Assembly: GCA_018267475.1 (NCBI GenBank)
Contig: JAFDYI010000006.1
Coordinates: 62,001-126,000 of the forward strand
DNA from: Bacteroidota bacterium
Lineage (GTDB): Bacteria > Bacteroidota > Bacteroidia > B-17B0 > Aurantibacillaceae
Direction of reading: 5' to 3'
Length of the DNA: 64,000 nt
Below, piece by piece: positions 27,127 through 36,120 of the stretch (its first letter is position 1; every line of letters starts with the position of its first letter). The position numbers and the translations under genes are program-made. The notes under the pieces were generated by a model. That model was not told the origin of the DNA, did no database searches, and was given only the letters and a program-made list of their open reading frames with translations.

Positions 27127-27795
27127 CTATGCCCAAAAAATTTCTTTTACGTTAGCGTTTTGCTTTAAATCGTTGATGATAGAGTCTATCTTTAAAAGGT
27201 TTAGGTTGTCGCCTTTTAGTTGAAAAATAAATTCATCTTCGTTTCTTTCGCAGGTAAGAATTTGTATTTTAAATTCTTCTTTACTCAAAATACCTTTAAA
27301 TAATTCGGTATTATCTACTTGCAAATTGGTAACAATGCGTAAGGTTTTTTGTGTAAACTTTTTATCATACATACGTTCTATGGGTTGCAAACCCCACAAG
27401 ATAAGGAGGGCAATGGTGGTGGCAATTCCGGCAGCAAAATACATGCCTCCTCCGGTAGCAAGGCCAATGCCGGCTACCGTCCACAAACCGGCAGCGGTAG
27501 TAAGCCCGCGTATAGTGCCTTGTTTAGAAAACAAAATAGTACCCGCGCCTAAAAAACCAATACCGCTAACTACTTGAGCGGCTATACGAGAGGGGTCTAA
27601 AGTAACATCTTTGGTGCCTAAAATATCAGAAAAACCAAAGGCAGAAACCATCATCACCAAGCAAGAGCCTACACATACCATCATGTGGGTACGCAAGCCT
27701 GCTGCCCAGTGTTTCCGTTCGCGCTCTAAGCCTATAAGGGCTCCTAACAGCGAGGCCAAAAATAAACGTATTACTATTTCGCTCCAGCTAAGCAC
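27127..27795 (-). CDS. MgtC/SapB family membrane protein
   Basis: 222 residues. The N-terminal half is the MgtC domain of about four spans with the blocks LGALIGLERERKHWAAGLRT, VVSGIGFLGAGTI and GLTTAAGLWTVAGIGLA. The C-terminal 70 residues (IVTNLQVDNTELFKGIL onward) form a small ACT-like soluble domain, as in other MgtC proteins. The family affects Mg2+ homeostasis and, in pathogens, ATP synthase and virulence. It is not a proven transporter. It follows the SiaC-like gene by 21 bases, so it may be the last gene of that transcript. Confidence 0.92.
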   Translation of the reverse strand: MLSWSEIVIRLFLASLLGALIGLERERKHWAAGLRTHMMVCVGSCLVMMVSAFGFSDILGTKDVTLDPSRIAAQVVSGIGFLGAGTILFSKQGTIRGLTTAAGLWTVAGIGLATGGGMYFAAGIATTIALLILWGLQPIERMYDKKFTQKTLRIVTNLQVDNTELFKGILSKEEFKIQILTCERNEDEFIFQLKGDNLNLLKIDSIINDLKQNANVKEIFWA

Positions 27796-27816
27796 CGTTT
27801 TATATACTAATAAAAT

Positions 27817-28191
27817 TTAGCTAAAAGGAATCATTTCAAAAGGTTCGTTTAAAATGAACGAGTAGCTGCGCCCTGCCTCTTCAATGTCTTCATCATCTTC
27901 ACTGTAATGCCACTTGTATTTTATCGCAACGCCTTTTTCTTTTAGCTGTTGTACGGTTTTCATCAACTCTAAAATGTAACGCGCACTTCCTGTATTAAAA
28001 AAGTGCAAGTTTACCGATAGGGTAAATGTTTTTACCTCACTCGCTTCTACTTTTTGTACAAAGTGAATGATGGGTTTAAAAAAATCGTGTGTAAGTTCCG
28101 GAATGCAAATGCCTTCCATGGATAGTTCTCCGCTTTTTTTATTAAACAACACCTTAGGTGTTTTTTCTGTTGCTTCTAATTGCAATTCCAT
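27817..28191 (-). CDS. SiaC-like regulatory phosphoprotein (DUF1987)
   Basis: 124 residues, single DUF1987 domain. In Pseudomonas aeruginosa, SiaC is phosphorylated on Thr68 by the SiaB kinase and dephosphorylated by SiaA, a SpoIIE-type phosphatase, and its unphosphorylated form activates the diguanylate cyclase SiaD. Here the corresponding motif is LHFFNTGSARYILELMK with T67 as the likely phosphosite. The start (MELQLEATEKTPKVLFNKKSG) and the SMEGICIPE block match the family. The gene is 19 bases downstream of a giant SpoIIE sensor on the same strand, exactly the partner expected. No SiaB kinase or GGDEF gene is nearby. Confidence 0.88.
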   Translation of the reverse strand: MELQLEATEKTPKVLFNKKSGELSMEGICIPELTHDFFKPIIHFVQKVEASEVKTFTLSVNLHFFNTGSARYILELMKTVQQLKEKGVAIKYKWHYSEDDEDIEEAGRSYSFILNEPFEMIPFS

Positions 28192-28210
28192 AAGCCAATC
28201 ACAAATATAA

Positions 28211-31200
28211 TTATTTTTTTATTTCTAATTCTTCTTTTTTCTCTAAAACTGATTTTATGCAAAACCCTATTACGCATATATCATCTGTTTGGTTGCCTTT
28301 TTTCTTCCACTCTATATGACGTTTCCATAAAAAGTTTTTGCGCTTATCCATAGGTACAGACTGCATTTCGATAAGAGTTTGCTTAAATTGTGCTTTGCTG
28401 TATTTTTTAATACTGGTACCATTAAACTGGTCAAAATAACCATCGCTGCTCATATATATTTTCATGTCGGGCGACAAAATGCGTATTTCGGTAGTAAAAT
28501 GCGCTTTTAGCTCGGAGGCTATGCCTCCAATAGGTATTCTATTTCCCTTTATTTCAGTTAGTTCATGGCCTTGCACTACATAAAGGCTGTGCATAGCGCC
28601 GCCAAACATCAGCACTTTTCGCTTCAAATCCATTACGCAAAGCGATACATCTAAACCATCTAAAATATCGTCGTTGCGTTTGTATTGATTCAGTGATTCT
28701 TTTATTCGTTTATTTAAAAAATCAAGAATAACACCGGGGTCTGAAAAGTTACGTTCTATTACGGCTTGCGAAATAATGTTGCCACACAAAATACTAAGCA
28801 AGGCGCCCGAAACCCCATGTCCGGTACAATCGCCCAAAGCCATAAAAATTTTATCGTCTTTTTTATGGCACCAGTAAAAATCGCCTCCAATTACATCGCG
28901 CTGTTTTAAAATCACAAAAGAAGCAGGAATAATAGCTTGCATAAACGATTCGGGGGGCATGATAGATTGTTGTATGCGAAGCGAGTATTCTATATTATCC
29001 GATATGTCTTTGTTTTTTTCAGATAATTCTTTTCTATACGTAATTTGCTCTATACCTAATTGGATAGACTCCGCCAAATCGGTTAATAGCTGAATATCTT
29101 GGTCGGAAAACGTATCGGGTTTAGACGAAATAACGGATATAGTTCCGGTAATTCGTTGCTCACGACGAATGGCTACGCTTAAAAAAGAGCGGGTGTTTGC
29201 TTTTATCACCTCGTCCGGAAAACTATTTACCGAAGCAATTTTTGCAGGGGTAGCGCTGCTGTATAATAAGTAGTCTTTTTTGTTGTAAGCGGCAAAATTA
29301 AAATGCGCTACTTCGGTTTGTAGGTTGCGTTTTACGCTATGCGAGCTCATTTCGTAATGAAATGTTTCTAATTGCTTGCGTTGTTCGTTATGAAAAGTAA
29401 CAAAAGTGCTTTTGTATTGAGCAATGTTGGTGCACAGGCGGCGCAATACGGAATCCATCAGTTCGCTCACCGTTTTTGCATTTATAAATTCTTTTTTGAT
29501 GGAATTGATAACCTCTAAGCGTTCGGAATAGCTTTGAATGCGTGTGTTTTGCAGTTCAATCGTTTCTTTTTTATCAATTTTATCAAGAGTAACGGCAATG
29601 GCATCGGCTACTTGGCGAGCAAAATTTACGTAATCATGATCAAAAATATATGACTGAGTAGAAGCTAAATTTAAAGCACCTACTAGTTTCTTTTCAAAAA
29701 ATATAGGCGTGATGACGTACGAGTTGATGCCCAGTGGCTTTAATAATTGTATATCACTATTTGAAAGAGATCCTGAATCAAGTAAATCATTTATTTGGTA
29801 GTGTTTGTTTTGCAACAAAGTAGGCAGGCTTCTATAATCAACGGCCGGTATAATGGTAGCTTCTATTTTTTTAGTTTGAGTGTTAAACTCATGAAGGTGG
29901 GCGGTTTTAATATCTTCATCAAAAAGAGTAAGAGTAATGCGCTCGGCATCGGCTACTTTTGTTTTTAGTTGATTCAATACTTTTTCTACTAAAACGGTTC
30001 GGGTGGAGGCTTCTAATACTACTTGTTTTATTTCATTTAGTATCTCTAGTCGTTCGGAGTGTTTGCGTATGTGTTCGTTTTTTTCAGCAATAATGCGCTG
30101 CGCTTCTATGCGGTCGGTAATATCGCGGCCTATCACCTGAAAGCCTATTACCTTTTCGGTATTTTCATCGTCTTTGTATAATTTTACAGATAAGCCCAAC
30201 CAGCGTTCGGCCCCTCCTTTTACTAAAGTAGGTATTTCTATATAATCTTCTTGTATGTTGTTTTTTAGTAAGTTCACATTAAAGTCATATACTTTTTGCT
30301 GGTGCGAAGGGCTTAGCAACTGCTTCATGTTCATGGCCAGCAACTCGTCGTGTGTGTACCCGGTAAAGCGTGTGCCTACGTCGTTTACGTATGTAAATAC
30401 TCCGTTTATATCGGTTATATAAATTACATCGCTGGCCGACTCTACTATGTGTTTGTATTTTTCTTCCAAACGTTTTTGTTCGGTAACATCAATACCCATG
30501 CCCACTACTATGTTCTCGTTTATCACGCTGTTTTCCCACTGTATGTAGTGTACTACGCCTCTTTTGTCGGTAATGCGTTCTAACTGATTCCGCTCTATAG
30601 TATGTGCTACAATAGTGTCTTTTACTTCTTGGTTGTGCCCGGTATCACCCGATCGTATTTGCCACCAACCGTTGCCAAGCAATTCTTTTTCAGTATAGCC
30701 CAATAAGGGTTCAAAGTTTTTTGAAGCAAAAATAATTTCACCTTCTTTATTAGCAGCCAATACCAAGGCATTCCCGTTGTTTATAGTGGAGTTGGCAAAA
30801 AGCAATTTGTCCGATAAGTTAAGGTGTACCTGTATGCTTATAAGCGTTAAAACCACGGCTGAAATAAGCGTTACGATATACATAAGAGGGCTGTACCCTG
30901 GGCTGCTGGTAGCCAGCAAAACCCATAAGCCCATAGCTAATACAAAAAAGCCATATATTAAAAAAGGTTTTACTTTATTTAAAATTAAATGGGCTATATT
31001 AATTACTAATATTATGGATATTAGGAAGTAAGGCGCTAAACTTGTTTCATATATCAAATACAAATACATAGTAGATATGCCATAAAGCATAATAGTAAGC
31101 ACCCCTTTTGCATGATTTTTTACATAGGTAGAAGTAAATGAAAAAAGCATGGTAGTAAACAATAGAACGCCCGCTCCTATATGGAAATATAAAATACTGT

Positions 31201-33628
31201 CGTAAATACCGGTAGCAATAGCATATACAATACCGCTTATTATAATAAGAACAGAGCCTCCGGCTAAAATAATGCGGGCGTTGGCCAAGTTAAACACGGT
31301 ATCGGTTGATCGAATTAATTCTTCTTTATAGCTTTTAAATACTCTGATAAAGAGCACCATAACAGAGAACAACAGGGTAAGTGCAATGATAAAAAAACTG
31401 TTGGTTTTCCAAAACGGAGGGCTTATTTCAAAAGCAAATTCAGAAGGGGCACTCCAGTTAATGCCGTCGTAGGAAACGGCTACATAAAAAATATACTTAC
31501 CGTTATCTAAATTGGAATAAATAGCCTTGTTGGTTTTTTCGGCGTACATCCATTTTTTATCAAAGCCTTCTAGCTTGTATTTAAGCATGTATTTATTGTT
31601 GCCTAAAGCGTTAAACACTTCAAACCCGAAGGTAAGGTTGTTTTGGTCGTAAGCTAAAGTTAAGTTTTCAGGTAAGTTGGCTTTAGCATTAAAAGCATAA
31701 CCCAAACGCACCCAGTTGGTAGTATCATTAAACAATTGTATAGAAGTAAGCTTTACTATTAAGCCGCGCAGAATGTCTTGATCGCGATTAGGGGCGTAGC
31801 TTACCAAGCCCTGACTGGTACCTATATAAAAAGTGCCGGATAAGCCACGCACTAAAGAGTTGGGTAAAAATTCCGCGTTATTTCTACTAAAATTATCAAT
31901 TAGTTCATCTATTTTAGTTTGATTGGGAGCAAAACTTATTTTGTACAAACTGTTAGAAGAGGTTACAAATAATTCATCGTCGGTTGTGGCATAAACCGAT
32001 TTTATAAACACGCTTTTTAAGCCCTGCCGGCGTTCTATTTGCGTAAACATCTTGTTGTTTTTGTTGTACCTAAAAACACCAAAACCATCGGTAGAGGCAT
32101 TGATATAGCTGGGCGTACAGGCAATAGAATGTATGGCTGATTCGGAAAGCTGGTTGTCTTTATCAATAAGCTTGGATATTTGTTTATCTTTTATGTAATA
32201 CAGACCTCTATCGGTTCCCACCCAAATCAAATCGCCATCGGTAGCTATGCAGTAAATAGAAAGCCCGTGAAAGCGAGCCGAAAAATTGCTCAGTTCTTTT
32301 GTTTTAAGCGAGTACAAGAGTAAGCCTTGCTTATCGGTACCTACCAGCAGTGCGGTATCGCTTAAAAATTTGACCGACAAGATATTGGCATTGGTGCTTA
32401 TGGTTTGCGTACTTTTTCCGGTGGCTCCATCGTATATATCTATATTAGAAAAAAGTTTTCCTATAGCTACCTGCCTGTTTTTACTGTTGTAATCGGCACA
32501 AGTAACGTTTTCTGTTTTGATGTCAAAGAAAGGGGAGATGTTTTTTTCATCAAAAAAGCAAGCGCCCGCCGAAGTGCAAAGAATAAACAGATTATCTTCA
32601 TAAGGAAGAATTTGCCTGCAATTATTAGCCGGCAAATTTTGCTTCATATTATATATTAAAAAATTTTGATTGAGCAGCACCGATACCCCTTGCGAAGCCG
32701 TACCGCACCAAGCGTTTCCATAGCTATCTGTTATTACGCTTAGTAATTTGTTATCGGCCAAACCATTTTCTTCTGTAATACATTGGTACTCTTTCTCGTT
32801 GTATTTTACCAATCCGTTACCAAAAGTAGCAAACCAAATACCTCCTTTTTTGTCCACATAAATATCGGAGGTAGAGGCCAGCCACATAGGCTTAGGCCCG
32901 TCAAGCCAGGTGGTGCTATGAAAATTGTATTGCATCACTCCCTTGTCGGCTACGCTAATAAATAATTTAGCATCAAAATATGTTTCTATATCTTGTATTT
33001 TTTCGTTTTGTAAGGTATCGTACAAGGATTGATACTTCTCTATAAGTGTTTTATCTAAGGTATTAAAAGCGTATATGCCGCTGCTTGCCGTACCCAACCA
33101 CAACTCGTTTTCTGCTTGATGCAAATACCCGCAGGTAACGTTTTCTACATCTACTTTTAAGTTCGTGTAAAACTGCGAAAACTTTCTATCTTTTAACTCC
33201 CATACACCCAAAGAGGTAAGCACATATAAATCCGAATCGTTTACCGGAATAATTTTGTTGATGCTGATGGGGTTGTTTCGCGAATAAAGAGGATACTCTT
33301 CGGTATAATTGCCTATACATTTAAACACCGACCTGTCTGTAGCGAACCAAGTATAATCGTCGCTTTCTGCAATTGATTTTATGGGGCGCGTAAGCGAAAC
33401 CGGGTTGCGGGCATATACATCAATAAAACTTTTTCCGGCATATTTTTTTATGCCCTCGTTTGTGCCAATCCAAATATAACCTTCTTCTCCTTGATACAAA
33501 CAGTTTACCTGCGAATTAGGCAAACCATCGTGCAAGGTAAGTTGCGAAAAATTAAACTCTTGCGCAAAAGAAACGGCAGACAAAAAAAATCCGATAAGAA
33601 AAAAAACAGTACTTATTTTTTGTTTCAT
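28211..33628 (-). CDS. Giant propeller-7TM-PAS-GAF-SpoIIE sensor phosphatase
   Basis: 1805 residues. In order: signal peptide; Reg_prop beta-propeller repeats (about 25-635, units like GYIWIGTNEGIKKY, LIWVGTDRGLYYI); Y_Y_Y domain (about 665-740); a membrane region with one span near 745-765 and about seven more to 945; two PAS domains (about 955-1060 and 1055-1175, with YTEKELLGNGWW, DVIYITDINGVFTYVND); two GAF domains (about 1205-1345, 1378-1528); linker helix NIEYSLRIQQSIMP; SpoIIE phosphatase (about 1550-1790: IGGDFYW, DCTGHGVSGA, DGLDVSLC, SSDGYFDQFNG, DDICVIG). It combines periplasmic and cytosolic inputs to control dephosphorylation of a partner, most likely the adjacent SiaC-like protein. 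ATG 33628 is preferred over TTG 33634. The propeller repeats are diverged, unlike those at 52 kb. Confidence 0.92.
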   Translation of the reverse strand: MKQKISTVFFLIGFFLSAVSFAQEFNFSQLTLHDGLPNSQVNCLYQGEEGYIWIGTNEGIKKYAGKSFIDVYARNPVSLTRPIKSIAESDDYTWFATDRSVFKCIGNYTEEYPLYSRNNPISINKIIPVNDSDLYVLTSLGVWELKDRKFSQFYTNLKVDVENVTCGYLHQAENELWLGTASSGIYAFNTLDKTLIEKYQSLYDTLQNEKIQDIETYFDAKLFISVADKGVMQYNFHSTTWLDGPKPMWLASTSDIYVDKKGGIWFATFGNGLVKYNEKEYQCITEENGLADNKLLSVITDSYGNAWCGTASQGVSVLLNQNFLIYNMKQNLPANNCRQILPYEDNLFILCTSAGACFFDEKNISPFFDIKTENVTCADYNSKNRQVAIGKLFSNIDIYDGATGKSTQTISTNANILSVKFLSDTALLVGTDKQGLLLYSLKTKELSNFSARFHGLSIYCIATDGDLIWVGTDRGLYYIKDKQISKLIDKDNQLSESAIHSIACTPSYINASTDGFGVFRYNKNNKMFTQIERRQGLKSVFIKSVYATTDDELFVTSSNSLYKISFAPNQTKIDELIDNFSRNNAEFLPNSLVRGLSGTFYIGTSQGLVSYAPNRDQDILRGLIVKLTSIQLFNDTTNWVRLGYAFNAKANLPENLTLAYDQNNLTFGFEVFNALGNNKYMLKYKLEGFDKKWMYAEKTNKAIYSNLDNGKYIFYVAVSYDGINWSAPSEFAFEISPPFWKTNSFFIIALTLLFSVMVLFIRVFKSYKEELIRSTDTVFNLANARIILAGGSVLIIISGIVYAIATGIYDSILYFHIGAGVLLFTTMLFSFTSTYVKNHAKGVLTIMLYGISTMYLYLIYETSLAPYFLISIILVINIAHLILNKVKPFLIYGFFVLAMGLWVLLATSSPGYSPLMYIVTLISAVVLTLISIQVHLNLSDKLLFANSTINNGNALVLAANKEGEIIFASKNFEPLLGYTEKELLGNGWWQIRSGDTGHNQEVKDTIVAHTIERNQLERITDKRGVVHYIQWENSVINENIVVGMGIDVTEQKRLEEKYKHIVESASDVIYITDINGVFTYVNDVGTRFTGYTHDELLAMNMKQLLSPSHQQKVYDFNVNLLKNNIQEDYIEIPTLVKGGAERWLGLSVKLYKDDENTEKVIGFQVIGRDITDRIEAQRIIAEKNEHIRKHSERLEILNEIKQVVLEASTRTVLVEKVLNQLKTKVADAERITLTLFDEDIKTAHLHEFNTQTKKIEATIIPAVDYRSLPTLLQNKHYQINDLLDSGSLSNSDIQLLKPLGINSYVITPIFFEKKLVGALNLASTQSYIFDHDYVNFARQVADAIAVTLDKIDKKETIELQNTRIQSYSERLEVINSIKKEFINAKTVSELMDSVLRRLCTNIAQYKSTFVTFHNEQRKQLETFHYEMSSHSVKRNLQTEVAHFNFAAYNKKDYLLYSSATPAKIASVNSFPDEVIKANTRSFLSVAIRREQRITGTISVISSKPDTFSDQDIQLLTDLAESIQLGIEQITYRKELSEKNKDISDNIEYSLRIQQSIMPPESFMQAIIPASFVILKQRDVIGGDFYWCHKKDDKIFMALGDCTGHGVSGALLSILCGNIISQAVIERNFSDPGVILDFLNKRIKESLNQYKRNDDILDGLDVSLCVMDLKRKVLMFGGAMHSLYVVQGHELTEIKGNRIPIGGIASELKAHFTTEIRILSPDMKIYMSSDGYFDQFNGTSIKKYSKAQFKQTLIEMQSVPMDKRKNFLWKRHIEWKKKGNQTDDICVIGFCIKSVLEKKEELEIKK

Positions 33629-33723
33629 ATACAACTAATGTTTAGGCTTAGCTCTGTTATGTAACCGACGAAAGTAAGGAAAAAAAAACACAATTAAAAC
33701 AAAACAATATATTCTTTTAAAAA

Positions 33724-33731
33724 TACTTTTG
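33724..33731 (+). promoter_or_regulatory. -7 promoter element TACTTTTG
   Basis: A perfect TAnnTTTG element 15 bases before ATG 33747 of the GAPDH gene. Confidence 0.5.
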
Positions 33732-33734
33732 TAG

Positions 33735-34745
<1,011 letters not shown>

Positions 34746-34769
34746 ATGCATCTTTAAAATTAAAACCCC

Positions 34770-34777
34770 TATCTTTA
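34770..34777 (+). promoter_or_regulatory. Near-consensus -7 element TATCTTTA
   Basis: TATCTTTA matches TAnnTTTG at five of its six fixed positions, 20 bases before ATG 34798 of the HMG-CoA synthase gene. Confidence 0.35.
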
Positions 34778-34797
34778 CACTCCTTTTAAGTAATTAT

Positions 34798-36036
34798 ATG
34801 TCAGAAAAAAGAACCTTCGGAATAGAAAAAATAAATGTATATCCCACCGCCTTATCTTTAAATTTAGAAGATTTAGCACGTGTACGTGGCTATGATGTAG
34901 CACACATGCACAAAGAACTGATGGTAAAAGAGCGCGGGGTAAACCCTCCTTGGGAAGATACCGTAACTATGGCTGTAAATGCCGCTAAGCCTATGCTCAG
35001 TAAAGAAGATATAGCCTCTATAGGCTTGCTTATTTTGGCCACCGAAACCGGATTAGATGGTGAAAAAGCACTAAGCTCGTGGGTGTTTGAGTACTTGGGG
35101 CTACCCAGTGCTTGTCGTCATTTTGAAGTAAAAATTGCTTGTTATTCGGGCACAGCCGCCCTAAAAATGGCCATAGGTTGGCTGTCTTCGGGTTTGGCAA
35201 AAAAAGGACAAAAAGCCCTAATAATTACTACCGACGAAAGTTTAAATTCTTTACACAAACCTTGGGAATATGTGTGCGGAGGAGGCTCTGCCGCTATGCT
35301 TATTTCGGATAAACCCGACTTTTTAGAATTAGAAGTAGAAAAGTATGGAATATATGCTCACGAAGTGGCCGATGTTATTCGCCCTTTGCCTTGGCTTGAA
35401 ACCGGAAACAGCGAGCATAGTCTGTTTTCATATATGGAAGCTCTAGCTGCTACCTACGAAGATTATACGGCTAATGTAGGGGATATTGATTTTGATACTT
35501 ATTTCAAAAAAAATGTATATCACGTGCCTTTTAGCGGCATTAGTTTTAGAGCCCATAAGCAATTGATGCGCATGAGCTCCGATGCTGATATGGATGCTAT
35601 AAACGCAAGTTTTGCAAAAAAGGTAATGCCCTCTATCACCTATGCACAACGTATAGGCGGCACTTATGGTGGAAGTGTTTTTATAGCCATGTTGGCTACC
35701 ATTTGTTTTAATGATGATTTGCAGGTAGGTGATAGAATAGGGGTATTCTCTTACGGTTCGGGCTCCTGTGCCGAGTATTATAGTATGTTAGTTACACCAA
35801 AATCAAAAGAAGTAGCACAAAAGGCAAACCTCAAAAACATACTAGATGCCCGTTTTAAAATTCAAGTACCGCAGTACGAAGTAATGGAAGCTGAGCGCGA
35901 TAAGCGCATACAACAAGGCGACTATACTCCCAATTTGGCTCTAGTACCCAATTTATACGAAACAGCCTATCAAGGAAAAGGCCTGCTTGTATATACAGGA
36001 TCTAAAGGATTTTACCGCAGCTATAAGTTTAGTTAA
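34798..36036 (+). CDS. Hydroxymethylglutaryl-CoA synthase
   Basis: 412 residues, thiolase-fold enzyme condensing acetyl-CoA and acetoacetyl-CoA. The nucleophile is C115 in EVKIACYSGTAALKMA, corresponding to Cys111 in Staphylococcus HMGS. The glutamate region (ATETGLDGEKAL, about 83-94) and the C-terminal FSYGSGSCAEYYS block fit bacterial HMGS. This supports a mevalonate route to isoprenoids. No other mevalonate gene is next to it. A family member used in polyketide beta-branching is the alternative, but no PKS genes are present. Confidence 0.9.
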   Translation: MSEKRTFGIEKINVYPTALSLNLEDLARVRGYDVAHMHKELMVKERGVNPPWEDTVTMAVNAAKPMLSKEDIASIGLLILATETGLDGEKALSSWVFEYLGLPSACRHFEVKIACYSGTAALKMAIGWLSSGLAKKGQKALIITTDESLNSLHKPWEYVCGGGSAAMLISDKPDFLELEVEKYGIYAHEVADVIRPLPWLETGNSEHSLFSYMEALAATYEDYTANVGDIDFDTYFKKNVYHVPFSGISFRAHKQLMRMSSDADMDAINASFAKKVMPSITYAQRIGGTYGGSVFIAMLATICFNDDLQVGDRIGVFSYGSGSCAEYYSMLVTPKSKEVAQKANLKNILDARFKIQVPQYEVMEAERDKRIQQGDYTPNLALVPNLYETAYQGKGLLVYTGSKGFYRSYKFS

Positions 36037-36120
36037 CCTGCTTAAGTAAGGTCGTAACCTTTTCCGAAAAGGATTGCTCCAGAGTGTTTTTTTTAGAATG
36101 AAAAACAATATGTGTATCGT

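Noticed and set aside
27035-27136. N-terminal extension of purB
   Set aside because: It would overlap the MgtC gene and contain the -7 element; the family start is ATG 27034.
36058-36073. CCTTTT/AAAAGG stem between convergent genes
   Set aside because: Six base pairs with no adjoining T-run; not convincing.
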